Of a DNA stretch of 27,448 nucleotides, positions 7,282 to 15,639 are shown one piece after another (position 1 is the stretch's first letter; each line of letters starts with the position of its first letter). Origin of the DNA: CAZGTQ01 sp964528575 (GTDB lineage Bacteria; Planctomycetota; UBA1135; GCA-002686595). A program made the position numbers and the translations under genes. The DNA lies in the NCBI GenBank assembly GCA_964528575.1, contig CAZGTQ010000333.1, forward strand, positions 1 to 27,448, given 5' to 3'. The notes beneath the pieces are model-generated. The model worked only from the letters and a program-made list of their open reading frames with translations. It was not told where the DNA came from and searched no databases.

Positions 7282-8391
7282 TCAGCGCTTCTCTTTGGGG
7301 ACGTCGTTCAGGTCCCAGTCGTAATCGAGGTAGTCGACCTTCGCGTCCTGGATCCACGCGTCGTCGTCGCCCGGGTGGTAGCGCCGGAGGTAGGCGCGCA
7401 CGCTCTCGGCGTCGCGCTCGAAGTCCCCCGCGAACCAGTCGAAGATCTTCGAGATCCGGACCCGGTTCCCCGCACGGTCGAAGCGGTTGCGGCTCTCGTC
7501 CGCGAGGAAGGCGCGCATCTGCTCGTCGAGCTGCGCGTCGAGCCGTTCGGCGACGAAGGCCTCGTTCCGCAGCGGCGGACAGCCGATCGAGGCGCAGTTG
7601 ACCGCGGCGTGGATCCGCGCGTCCTCGAAGCGCGGACGCAGGATCGCGTGCTCGACGTCGTCGAGCGAGAGCTCGTCGTCCTTCCCGTCGGGGTGGTGCG
7701 CGCGCATCTCGATGAACTCCTTGTCCCACACCTTCGAGAACAGGCCGCCGAGGTCTCTGATGCTGTCGAGGGGGTACTCGCCGACGATCAGGTCGACCGT
7801 GTGTGCGTTGTAGACGTTGATCCAGAACGCGTACCGCTGCTCGCGCGTCCAGCTCGCGAGCTCCGCCGGCGTCACCGCGTGCAGCCGGTCGAGATAGCGG
7901 CGCAGCTTCTGCGGGTCGCGCTTCAGCGCCTCGTAGTCGAAGCGGTCGCCCTTCACGTGCGCCTTCAGCACCTCGGTCCATAGCGCATGGGTGTGGTCGA
8001 ATCCGTCGGTCGCCTTCGGCGTGTCCTGCATATTCCCCGGTTGTGAGCGCGGGACGACGGTCGCGGGGACGACGGGCGTGTCGGACTCGACGACGGGGAG
8101 GCCGGCGCTCGCCATCTCCTCGGGGCCCGCGGTGATGCGGTCGGGCTCGGCGGCGGCGACCTCGTCGGCCGCGGGCGCGGGCTCTGCGGCGGCTTCCTCG
8201 GCGCTCCCGAGGTAGCCGAGGGCGCCGAGCTCCTCCGCAGGCTCTGCGCGCGGATCGTCGTCGACGTAGCCGAGCGCGCGGAGCGGCTCGGGCTCCTTCG
8301 CAGGGGACGGCGCGGCGTGCGTCGCGTTCGGCGACGAGCAGCCGAGCGTGGCGAGACAGGCGAGGGAGAGCGAGATCGCAAAGAAGCGCAT
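7282..8391 (-). CDS. DUF547 lipoprotein
   Basis: The product is 369 aa from ATG 8391, with a good AGGAG at 8400-8404, eight bases upstream. The N-terminus is a lipoprotein signal (hydrophobic stretch then LATLGC, Cys at residue 18). A low-complexity Glu/Ala/Pro-rich linker follows, with two copies of an ALGY(V/L) motif near residues 39-60. The C-terminal 240 residues match DUF547: FWINVYNAHTVDLIVGEYPL and AVNCASIGCPPLRNEAF are family hallmarks. The conserved Cys/His set has suggested a cysteine-peptidase-like fold, but the activity is not established. It is probably anchored to a membrane facing the periplasm. It is divergent from the DUF4279-like gene over only 53 bp. Confidence 0.88.
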   Translation of the reverse strand: MRFFAISLSLACLATLGCSSPNATHAAPSPAKEPEPLRALGYVDDDPRAEPAEELGALGYLGSAEEAAAEPAPAADEVAAAEPDRITAGPEEMASAGLPVVESDTPVVPATVVPRSQPGNMQDTPKATDGFDHTHALWTEVLKAHVKGDRFDYEALKRDPQKLRRYLDRLHAVTPAELASWTREQRYAFWINVYNAHTVDLIVGEYPLDSIRDLGGLFSKVWDKEFIEMRAHHPDGKDDELSLDDVEHAILRPRFEDARIHAAVNCASIGCPPLRNEAFVAERLDAQLDEQMRAFLADESRNRFDRAGNRVRISKIFDWFAGDFERDAESVRAYLRRYHPGDDDAWIQDAKVDYLDYDWDLNDVPKEKR

Positions 8392-8424
8392 GGCGTGGTC
8401 TCCTGGTTCGGCAAAGGCGCGTCC

Positions 8425-8430
8425 AGGATA
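8425..8430 (-). promoter_or_regulatory. Candidate -10 element for the DUF547 gene
   Basis: On the minus strand this reads TATCCT, preceded by CCGC, and lies 33 bases before the ATG. It is one of seven TANNCT hexamers in transcription-unit leaders of this window. No convincing -35 box is visible. Confidence 0.45.
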
Positions 8431-8444
8431 GCGGGGGGGCAGCG

Positions 8445-8906
8445 ATGGGGAGCAGCGAACGTGCGCAGGGGGACGAGGACGGCGATCCGGGCGTGGGCGG
8501 CGCGTTCCTGTGCTTGGACGCGGACTTCGATCTGGCGCGGCTCACCGCCGCTCTGCGGCAGCCGGTGGACCGCATCGGCCGGCCCGACGACGAGGCCAGG
8601 ACGCGGGAGCGCCACCGCGTCACGATCGATCTGCCGTGCGGTGTCACGCTCGACCGGCTCGTCGCGGTCGTGAGCGAGTCGGTCGACGCGCTGCCGGACG
8701 ATGCGCGTGCGGAGTGGGGCCGTCTCGACGACAAGCGCGTGGTCGTGCTCCTGCGCGTGCGCCCAGGGAGCGCGATGAGCGGCTTCGCGCTCGCGCGCGA
8801 CAGCGTCCTGGCGCTCGCCGAGCGCGGGCTGGGCTTCGAGGTCTCGATGCTCGACGAGCGGGACGCGGACGAGGCCGACGACGAGGCCGACGACGAGGAG
8901 GGCTGA
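8445..8906 (+). CDS. DUF4279-like small protein
   Basis: The product is 153 aa from ATG 8445, preceded by a G-rich tract. The core resembles the DUF4279 family: an early beta strand and helix (LDADFDLARLTAAL), a middle RVTIDLP segment, and the family-like end SGFALARDSVLALAERG followed by FEVSML. Its tail is very acidic (residues 137-153). The protein is presumably cytoplasmic, since no signal or membrane segment is seen. The function of DUF4279 is unknown; some members sit in toxin-immunity settings, but nothing here shows that. It converges on ubiD with five bases between the stops. Confidence 0.68.
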   Translation: MGSSERAQGDEDGDPGVGGAFLCLDADFDLARLTAALRQPVDRIGRPDDEARTRERHRVTIDLPCGVTLDRLVAVVSESVDALPDDARAEWGRLDDKRVVVLLRVRPGSAMSGFALARDSVLALAERGLGFEVSMLDERDADEADDEADDEEG

Positions 8907-8911
8907 GAGCG

Positions 8912-10726
8912 TCAATCGAGGTGCCCGCGCGCCGAGTCGCCCATCTCGACGCCCCGCGGGAAGTACTCGCGCCAGCGGAGCGCGACCTGCGCGCCGGTGT
9001 CGGGGTCGCAGAACAGCTCCTCGGGGTAGCTCGGCTTCATGCGCGCGTCGATCACGACGGGCGGCGTGAACGACGGGTGGTTGCCGATCAGCTCGACGCG
9101 CGCCGCGTGGACGTCGCTCGCGGGGTCGAAGCGCGTGAACGTCGTCCAGAGGAAGTTCATCGAGCTGCGCGTCGCGCGCTCGGCGTCGTCGGCGAGCACG
9201 ACGAGCGGCCAGTCGGCGAAGCTCTCCTCGCGCGCGATCCTCGCCGCCGCGCCGGCATCCTCGGCGTACGGCGGCCCGGCGACGACCAGGCACCCGGGCG
9301 CGAAGACGCGCACGTCGCGCACGAGCGCGCTCGGCTCGCCGTGGTACGCGCTCGGCAGCGCGCGCCGCGACTCGCCCGTGCCGACGAGCACGCCCTTGCT
9401 CCCGCGCTCGATCGTCGGGCCGGCGTAGTCGAGCGAGTCCATCGACAAGTTCGCGAACAGGAACAGATCGGTGCGGAAGTCGGCGCGCTCGAGCACGTGG
9501 ACGAGCGTCGCGCGGAAGTCGCGCAGATCGACGGGCCGGTCGGTCAAGAGCAGGAACTTCGTCAGCGAGAGCTGGCCCTCGCCGAGGATGCGGAACGCGC
9601 TCGTCATCGCCTCGCGCGCGTAGCGCTCGTGCACGATCGCCGCGGCCAGCGCGTGGTAGCCGGTCTCGCCGTAGCTCCACAGATCGCGCACGCCGGGCAT
9701 CGCGACCGGCAGCATCGGCGCGAGCAGCTCTTGGAGGTAGTCGCCGAGGAAGAAGTCCTCCTGCCGCGGCTTGCCGACGACGGTCGCGGGGAAGATCGCG
9801 TCGCGCCGGTGCATCAGCGCGTGGACGCGCAGCAGCGGATAGTCGTGCGTCTCGGAGTAGTAGCCGTAGTGGTCGCCGAACGGCCCTTCGGGGCGCCGCT
9901 CGCCCGGCCGCACCTCGCCGGCGAGGCAGAACTCGGCGTCGGCGAGGACGGGGAGCGCGCTCACCGGGCTCTTGCCGACGCGTAGCCGCTCGCCGAGCGC
10001 GAGGCTCGCGAGGAGCAGCTCCGGGACGTTCTCCGGCAGCGGCGCGATCGCGGCGAGGATCGCGGCGGGCGGCCCGCCGACGTGCACGTGGACGGGGAGC
10101 GCGCGTCCCGCTTCCTCGGCCGCCGCGAGGTGGAAGCCGCCGCCCTTGCCGATCTGCACGTGCAAGCCGGTCGAGTCGTCGTCGAACAGTTGGATGCGGT
10201 ACATCCCCAGGTTCGCGCCGCCGGTGCGCGGGTGCTGCGTGTACACGAGCGGGAGCGTGATGAAGCGCCCGCCGTCGCGCGCCCACGTCTTGAGCGCGGG
10301 CAGCCGCGAGAGCCGCGCCGGCCGGTCGACGACCTCGGCGACCGGCGCGCGCCCCACGCTGCGCGTCCCGACGCGCGCGAGCCGCGCGAAGAGACCGCGC
10401 TGCCCCCACAGCTTGCCGAGCGAGGGCGGCATGAGCTCCTCGGGCAGCTTGGCGACGCGCGCGACGAGCTCCTCGGGTCGCGAGCCGAACGCGCGCTCGA
10501 CGCGCCGGGCCGTGCCGAACAGGTTCGTGACGACGGGCCAGTCGCACCCGCGCACGTGCGCGAACAGGAGCGCGGGCCCGCCGGCCGCGATGACGCGCCG
10601 GTGGACCTCGGCGAGCTCGAGCTCGGGATCGACCTCGGCCTCGACGGTCACGAGCTCGCCGGCGGCGCGCAACAAGTCGAGGAACGCGCGCAAGTCGCGG
10701 GGTGCGGCGCCCATGGGACCGAGCAT
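8912..10726 (-). CDS. UbiD-family prenylated-FMN decarboxylase
   Basis: The product is 604 aa from ATG 10726; ATG 10714 is four codons inside and equally plausible, as neither has a clear ribosome site. UbiD hallmarks are DLRAFLDLL near the N-terminus, the cofactor-site NLGMYRIQ (172-179), GKGGGFH (194-199), the catalytic-region EGPFGDHYGYYSE (280-292) and IFPATVVGKPRQED (311-324). Family members remove a carboxylate from aromatic or unsaturated acids using prenylated FMN made by UbiX, for example in ubiquinone or menaquinone synthesis. It is about 100 residues longer than E. coli UbiD, which is more like the long forms annotated for futalosine-route menaquinone synthesis. No ubiX or other quinone gene is present in the window, so the substrate is not assigned. 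Confidence 0.9.
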   Translation of the reverse strand: MLGPMGAAPRDLRAFLDLLRAAGELVTVEAEVDPELELAEVHRRVIAAGGPALLFAHVRGCDWPVVTNLFGTARRVERAFGSRPEELVARVAKLPEELMPPSLGKLWGQRGLFARLARVGTRSVGRAPVAEVVDRPARLSRLPALKTWARDGGRFITLPLVYTQHPRTGGANLGMYRIQLFDDDSTGLHVQIGKGGGFHLAAAEEAGRALPVHVHVGGPPAAILAAIAPLPENVPELLLASLALGERLRVGKSPVSALPVLADAEFCLAGEVRPGERRPEGPFGDHYGYYSETHDYPLLRVHALMHRRDAIFPATVVGKPRQEDFFLGDYLQELLAPMLPVAMPGVRDLWSYGETGYHALAAAIVHERYAREAMTSAFRILGEGQLSLTKFLLLTDRPVDLRDFRATLVHVLERADFRTDLFLFANLSMDSLDYAGPTIERGSKGVLVGTGESRRALPSAYHGEPSALVRDVRVFAPGCLVVAGPPYAEDAGAAARIAREESFADWPLVVLADDAERATRSSMNFLWTTFTRFDPASDVHAARVELIGNHPSFTPPVVIDARMKPSYPEELFCDPDTGAQVALRWREYFPRGVEMGDSARGHLD

Positions 10727-10792
10727 GGTACGGCGGGGGAGCGCGGGGGCGGTGCGGGTTCCGCGCGCCTGGTAGACGTGGCACGGCTGGGC

Positions 10793-10798
10793 TACGCT
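10793..10798 (+). promoter_or_regulatory. Candidate -10 element for the AAA-DUF4276 operon
   Basis: TACGCT in the context GGGC-TACGCT-CC, 12 bases before ATG 10811. It shares the TANNCT pattern and the short leader with the kinase gene at 24199. A leader this short would favour ATG 10832 or a near-leaderless transcript. Confidence 0.4.
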
Positions 10799-10810
10799 CC
10801 AGCGACTTCC

Positions 10811-11947
10811 ATGGCTGAGACGCAGGACGCGATGGGTGGGCTCGAGCGAATTCGCGTGCAGGGCTTCTGCTCCCTGCGCGACGTCGAGCTGCGGCCCGGT
10901 CGCGTCACGGTGCTGATCGGGGCGAACGGTTCGGGCAAGTCGAACCTCCTGAGGGTGCTCCAACTCGCGCCTCTCCTGCGCACTCGCTCGCTCGGCCGCT
11001 TCGTCGGCGATGCCGGAGGGGCTGCTGGACTCTGCCACTACGGACCGAAGGTGACGCCAGTGGTCTCGCTGGAGCTCGAGTTCCGCGAGGACGACCGCCA
11101 GAACGGTTATCTCGCGCGGCTGGGGCACGCGGCGGGTGACCGATTCGTGTTCCTCGAGGAGGCTGGCGGTTACCAGCGCGGCCAGAGCAACGGGCCCTAT
11201 TGGACTTCTTTGGGGGCGGGTCACTTCGAGTCGGAGCTCGACGCAAGCGCTCCGGGCGACCCGACGGCACGAAGCGTCCGCTTCTGGCTGTCTCAGATGA
11301 CCTTCTTCCACTTCCACGATACGACGATGCGGTCTGCGCTTCGAACGCACGCTCGTGCCAGCGACGACCGCTATCTCCGATCCGACGGAAGCAACCTCGC
11401 CGCGCTCTTGTGGAGGCTCGCAAACAGTGATACTGCGCCCGACCAGGCTGCGTGGTTGCGCATCAACGACCTGATTCGGCGCATCGCGCCGCCGGTGAAG
11501 GCGCTCGACCCGACCACGATCGACACGACGAGTGGCAGAAACCACGTTCGTCTCGATTGGATCGACGATCGTGACGAGCGATTCGGCGTGCACCAGCTCT
11601 CTGATGGGACCTTGCGCGCCATCGCCCTCATCACAGCGCTTGCTCAGCCCACCGATCGGCTACCGCGCTTCATCAGCATCGACGAGCCCGAGCTGGGGCT
11701 CCATCCCGCCGCCATCCGCCTGATCGCGGAGCTCGCTCGCTCGGTCTCGCACCGCTGCCAGGTTCTCTTCGCAACCCAGTCGACGCAGTTCCTCGACCAC
11801 TTCGAGCCGACCGAGGTCGTCGTGGTCGAGCGCGAGGACGGCGCCACGGTCGTGAAGCGGCCCGACGAGGCCGAGCTCGCCTCCTGGCTCGAGGACTACA
11901 CGCTCTCCGAGGTCTTCGACAAGGGGATCCTCGGAGGGCGCCCTTGA
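10811..11947 (+). CDS. AAA/RecF-like ATPase of a two-gene ATPase-TOPRIM module
   Basis: The product is 378 aa from ATG 10811; ATG 10832 (residue 8) is an alternative. It is an ABC/RecF-type AAA ATPase (AAA_21, COG4637-like): LERIRVQGFCSLRDVEL, Walker A GANGSGKS (37-44), signature-like HQLSDGTLRAIAL, Walker B RFISIDEPELGLHP and switch-histidine-region FATQSTQFLDHF. Such ATPases often pair with a TOPRIM nuclease, as in OLD and PARIS-type defence systems. The next gene encodes a DUF4276 protein and overlaps it by four bases. Codon use is visibly less GC-biased than in the neighbours, with more A- and T-ending codons, which suggests horizontal acquisition. Confidence 0.88.
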   Translation: MAETQDAMGGLERIRVQGFCSLRDVELRPGRVTVLIGANGSGKSNLLRVLQLAPLLRTRSLGRFVGDAGGAAGLCHYGPKVTPVVSLELEFREDDRQNGYLARLGHAAGDRFVFLEEAGGYQRGQSNGPYWTSLGAGHFESELDASAPGDPTARSVRFWLSQMTFFHFHDTTMRSALRTHARASDDRYLRSDGSNLAALLWRLANSDTAPDQAAWLRINDLIRRIAPPVKALDPTTIDTTSGRNHVRLDWIDDRDERFGVHQLSDGTLRAIALITALAQPTDRLPRFISIDEPELGLHPAAIRLIAELARSVSHRCQVLFATQSTQFLDHFEPTEVVVVEREDGATVVKRPDEAELASWLEDYTLSEVFDKGILGGRP

Positions 11948-12618
11948 TCCGTCTCCACGTCGCCTGCGAAGGACACACGGAGCAGGAGGTCGTCGAGCGG
12001 CTCATCGAGCCACACCTACGCGCTCGCGACGTCTTCGTCTTCGCGACGACGGTCGGCACGCCGCGCGAGCGCACTTCGCGACCGCTCAGGAAGGGCGGCG
12101 GTGCGTGGAAGTACTGGAAGGGGGACCTCCAGCGTTTGCTCGCGAGCAGAGAGCCGAACCTCCGCGTCACGACGATGTTCGACCTGTACGGACTGCCACG
12201 CGGCTTTCCCGGGCGGGACGAGCTCGGGAGCATTGCGGACACGAATCGGCGCTGTAGCGAGCTCGAACGCGCTCTTGCCGACGAGATCGGTGACCAGCGC
12301 TTCATCCCGTACCTCCAGCGGCACGAGCTCGAGGCGCTCGTGCTCTGTGCCGCGCGCGAGCTCCGTCGTGTGCTGGACGCCCCGGAGGATCTGCGCGGCC
12401 TGGACGAACTGCTCGTCGAGATCGAGGGTCTCTCTCCCGAGGAGGTCGACGACGGCCCGGAGAGCGCGCCCTCGAAGCGGCTGCGGCACCACGTGCCCGG
12501 GTACCGCAAGGCGCTCCATGGTCCGCAGGCTCTCGGCTTCGCCGGCCTGGGCGCCGTGCGCGCTCGATGCCCGCGGTTCGACGCCTGGCTCACCCGCCTG
12601 GAGAGCCTGGGAACCTGA
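11944..12618 (+). CDS. DUF4276 (TOPRIM-like) protein
   Basis: The product is 224 aa from TTG 11944, overlapping the ATPase stop as TTGA. DUF4276 signatures are present: the N-terminal strand and glutamate motif LHVACEGHTEQEVVERL, TTMFDLYGLPRGFPG in the middle, and FIPYLQRHELEALVL. In this family the acidic residues of the first strand and of the MFD(L/Y)YG segment are thought to correspond to a TOPRIM metal site, so a nuclease role is likely but not shown. It forms a coupled pair with the upstream AAA ATPase, a common arrangement in defence islands. Base composition is milder than in the flanking genes, as for its partner. Confidence 0.85.
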   Translation: MIRLHVACEGHTEQEVVERLIEPHLRARDVFVFATTVGTPRERTSRPLRKGGGAWKYWKGDLQRLLASREPNLRVTTMFDLYGLPRGFPGRDELGSIADTNRRCSELERALADEIGDQRFIPYLQRHELEALVLCAARELRRVLDAPEDLRGLDELLVEIEGLSPEEVDDGPESAPSKRLRHHVPGYRKALHGPQALGFAGLGAVRARCPRFDAWLTRLESLGT

Positions 12619-12682
12619 TCGCGGCGATGCGGCGCGGAACCTCGACAGCCGTCGCGGGTTGGACGAGCATGGAGTCACGCCC

Positions 12683-14248
12683 ATGAAGCACCGCCCTCCG
12701 CTCTTCGTCGTCGCGCTCGTTGCGCTCGCTGCGGCCGGGTCCGCTCGGCCGAGCGATTTCGAATGGGACGAGCGCGCCGCCGAGCACCTCCTGAACCGCG
12801 CCGGGTTCGGCGCGCGGGGCGACGAAGTCCGCGCGGCCGTCGGCGCCGGCCACGAGGCGTTCGTCGACTCGCTCTTCACCGACGACGCCGGCGAGCCGTT
12901 CTTCGCGCAGCGCTTCTCGACGCGCGACGGGCGCGCCGCGCTCCGCGAGCGGCTCGACGACATGGAGCTGGACGAGCGGCCCGAGAAGGGCAGCGACGAG
13001 GCGCGCGCGATGCGGCGCACCATGCGGCGCGACGACCAGCGCCAGCTCGCGCAGTACGAGGCGTGGTGGCTCGAGCGGATGGTGGACGGCGACGATCCGC
13101 TGCGCGAGCGCGTCGCGCTCTTCTGGCACGGGCACTTCACGTCGTCGATGCGCGACGTGAAGAGCTCGTTCGAGATGATCGCGCAGAACCGGCTCTTCCG
13201 CGAGCTGGGCCTCGGCAGCTTCCGCGAGCTCGTGCACGAGGTCGCGCGCGATCCGGCGATGCTCGAGTACCTCGACAACGACGCCAACCGGCGCGGCAGC
13301 CCCAACGAGAACTTCGCGCGCGAGCTGCTCGAGCTGTTCACGCTCGGCGAGGGCAACTACACCGAGAGCGACGTCAAGGAGATCGCGCGCGCGTTCACCG
13401 GCTGGACCGACCGCGACGGCGAGTTCCGCTTCGTCCAGCAGCGCCACGACGACGGCGAGAAGACGATCTTCGGCCGCACGGGCCGTTTCGACGGGGAGGA
13501 CGTGATCGAGCTCGTGCTCGAGCAGGACGCGTGCGCGCGCTGGATCGCCGCGCGGCTGCTCGCGTACTTCGAAGGGCGCGATCCGTCGGACGAGCGCGTC
13601 GGCGCGTACGCGAAGATCCTGCGCGACGCGGACTGGGACGTCCGCGCGACGCTGCGCGCGCTCTTCCTCGACCCGGCGTTCTACGCGCACGAAGTCGTCG
13701 GGGCGCGCGTCGCGAGCCCGGTCGACCTGCTCGTCGGCCACGCGCGCCGGCTCGACCTCGAGCCGCCCGGCGCGCTGCTCATCGCCGGCACGCGCCTGCT
13801 CGGCCAGTCGCTGTTCGACCCGCCGAGCGTCAAGGGCTGGGACGGCGGGCTCGCGTGGATCACGACGTCGACGCTGATGAACCGCGGCAATCTCGCGGGC
13901 TTCCTGCTCGGCGTCGTCGACTTCCAGGACGTCGCGAGCGGCGCTCCCGAGCTGCGCGCGTTGCGCAGGCTCGCCGACCGCTGGACGCCGAGGCTGCACC
14001 TCGCGGCGCGCGCGCGGCGAGCCGGTTGCGCGAGCGATGCGGACGTCGTCGACCTGCTGCTCGACGAGCTGCTCGCGATCGAGCCGTCCGCCGAGCTGCG
14101 CGCGAACGTGCTGGCGTTCTACGCCGGCGAGCGCGCCGCCGCCGAGATCGAGCCGGGCGCGCCGCCCGCGGACGACGTGCGCTCCGAGGAGCTCCTGCGC
14201 CGCACCGCCCACCTCGTGCTGAGCCTGCCCGAGGCGCAGCTCCACTGA
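12683..14248 (+). CDS. DUF1800 family protein
   Basis: The product is 521 aa from ATG 12683, with a Sec signal peptide (residues 1-20). DUF1800 hallmarks are HLLNRAGFGARGDEV near the N-terminus, RVALFWHGHFTSS, a segment DNDANRRGSPNENFARELLELF followed by LGEGNYTESDVKEIARAFTGW, and FDPPSVKGWDGG toward the C-terminus. The family is exported and nearly always sits next to a DUF1501 gene, as here, where the stop and next start share one base. The biochemical role is unknown. No promoter motif is obvious in the 64 bases after the DUF4276 gene, so read-through from the ATPase operon is possible. Confidence 0.92.
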   Translation: MKHRPPLFVVALVALAAAGSARPSDFEWDERAAEHLLNRAGFGARGDEVRAAVGAGHEAFVDSLFTDDAGEPFFAQRFSTRDGRAALRERLDDMELDERPEKGSDEARAMRRTMRRDDQRQLAQYEAWWLERMVDGDDPLRERVALFWHGHFTSSMRDVKSSFEMIAQNRLFRELGLGSFRELVHEVARDPAMLEYLDNDANRRGSPNENFARELLELFTLGEGNYTESDVKEIARAFTGWTDRDGEFRFVQQRHDDGEKTIFGRTGRFDGEDVIELVLEQDACARWIAARLLAYFEGRDPSDERVGAYAKILRDADWDVRATLRALFLDPAFYAHEVVGARVASPVDLLVGHARRLDLEPPGALLIAGTRLLGQSLFDPPSVKGWDGGLAWITTSTLMNRGNLAGFLLGVVDFQDVASGAPELRALRRLADRWTPRLHLAARARRAGCASDADVVDLLLDELLAIEPSAELRANVLAFYAGERAAAEIEPGAPPADDVRSEELLRRTAHLVLSLPEAQLH

Positions 14249-15447
14249 TGGGCGCGCCGTTCGATCGCCGCTCGCTCCTGCGCGGCTTCGCGGGCCTCTC
14301 GGGCGCGGCCTTCTTCGGCGGAGCGCGCGTCGCGTGGAGCGCGCCGCTCGGCCTCGAGCGCGAGCCGCGGCACCTCGTGCTGCTGCAGCTCGCCGGGGGC
14401 AACGACGGCCTCTCGACGGTCGTCCCTTGGGCCGACGACGCGTACGGACGCGCGCGCGCGAGCACGCGACTCGACGAGAAAGAGGTGCTCGCGCTCGACG
14501 ACTACCGCGGCTTGCACCCGGCGCTCGTGCGCTTGCGCGAGGAGCACGCGGAGGGCCGGCTCGCGATTGTCGAGGGCGTCGGCTATCCGCGTCCGAACCG
14601 CTCGCACTTCAAGTCGTTCGAGATCTGGCACACGGCCGATCCGCGCGGCCGGGCGGCGGGCGACGGTTGGGTCGGCCGACTCACGGCCGCGCTGGACGGC
14701 TCTGCGCCCGACGCGCTGCGCACGGTGCACGTCGGCGCGCAGCCGCCGTACTCGCTGCAATCGGCGACGCACCCGGCGGCGAGCTTCGGCGTGCCGGAGA
14801 GCTACCGTTGGTTCGAGAACGAGCGCGACGTCGCCGCGGCGTCGGTCGAGCCGGCGCGGGAGCCGCGCTCGACGCTCGACGCCCTGCGCGGCGTGCTCGC
14901 CAGCGCGCGCGCCTCGTCCGAGCGGGTGCGTGCCGCGGCCGCGTCGTACGAGCCGCGCGTCGAGTACCCCGACGAGCCGCTCGCCCGCGCGCTGCGCGTC
15001 GCGGCGTCGCTCCTGGCCGAGGACGCCGGCACGCGCGTCGTCTCGGTCGAGCTCGGCGGCTTCGACACGCACGTCGGCCAGCGCGCGCGCCATGACGCTT
15101 GCATGGCGGAGCTCGACGCCTCGCTCGGCGCCTTCCTGGCGGACTTGCGCGGAACGGACGCGGGGAAGCGCACGATCGTCGTCGCGTTCTCCGAGTTCGG
15201 CCGCCGCGTCGCCGAGAACGGCTCGGAGGGCACCGACCACGGCACGGCGGGTCCGCTCCTCGTCGCAGGCGAGCCGGTGCGCGGCGGGCTGTACGGAAAG
15301 CACCCGTCGCTGAGCGAGCTCGACGAGGGCGACCTCGTGCACACGACCGACTTTCGCTCGGTCTACGCGACGGTGGCCGAGCGCTGGTTCGGCGTCGAGC
15401 ACGAGCGGGTGCTCGGGGCGCGGTACCCGCTGCCGCGCTTCGTGTGA
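14248..15447 (+). CDS. DUF1501 (sulfatase-fold-like) exported protein
   Basis: The product is 399 aa from ATG 14248, overlapping the DUF1800 stop as TGATG. The N-terminus carries a twin-arginine signal (DRRSLLRGFAGLSGAAFF), so export in folded form is likely. DUF1501 motifs are visible: HLVLLQLAGGNDGLSTVVPW, VGYPRPNRSHFKSFEIWH, VELGGFDTHVGQ, FSEFGRRVAENGSEGTDHG and a conserved GLYGKHPSL. The family has an alkaline-phosphatase/sulfatase-like fold; the metal-ligand-like Asp/His residues of FDTH and TDHG are kept. The substrate is unknown. It functions presumably with the DUF1800 partner, which precedes it in a conserved pair. Confidence 0.92.
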   Translation: MGAPFDRRSLLRGFAGLSGAAFFGGARVAWSAPLGLEREPRHLVLLQLAGGNDGLSTVVPWADDAYGRARASTRLDEKEVLALDDYRGLHPALVRLREEHAEGRLAIVEGVGYPRPNRSHFKSFEIWHTADPRGRAAGDGWVGRLTAALDGSAPDALRTVHVGAQPPYSLQSATHPAASFGVPESYRWFENERDVAAASVEPAREPRSTLDALRGVLASARASSERVRAAAASYEPRVEYPDEPLARALRVAASLLAEDAGTRVVSVELGGFDTHVGQRARHDACMAELDASLGAFLADLRGTDAGKRTIVVAFSEFGRRVAENGSEGTDHGTAGPLLVAGEPVRGGLYGKHPSLSELDEGDLVHTTDFRSVYATVAERWFGVEHERVLGARYPLPRFV

Positions 15448-15624
15448 GCGCTCGCTCATCGCGCAGCCCACGGCTCTCCTGCGCGACACCCTGGTCGGCC
15501 TGGCCGCCGGTCCGGCGGTCTGGTCCCTCGTCATGCTCGGTGCGGCGGCGGAGAGCGAGCGGCGCGGACGACGACTGGAGCGGCGCCGCCTGACGCGCAC
15601 GGCGACCGCCGCAGTGCCCGCCGC

Positions 15625-15630
15625 TATCCT
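15625..15630 (+). promoter_or_regulatory. Candidate -10 element for the kdpD-like gene
   Basis: TATCCT in the context CCGC-TATCCT-CG, nine bases before ATG 15640. The same ten bases CCGCTATCCT occur before the DUF547 gene on the other strand. No clear -35 box is present. Confidence 0.42.
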
Positions 15631-15639
15631 CGCCGGACG

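Noticed and set aside
10727..11593. N-terminal extension of the UbiD frame
   Set aside because: It lies opposite the AAA ATPase gene and has no UbiD similarity. The family N-terminus begins at DLRAFLDLL, just after ATG 10726.
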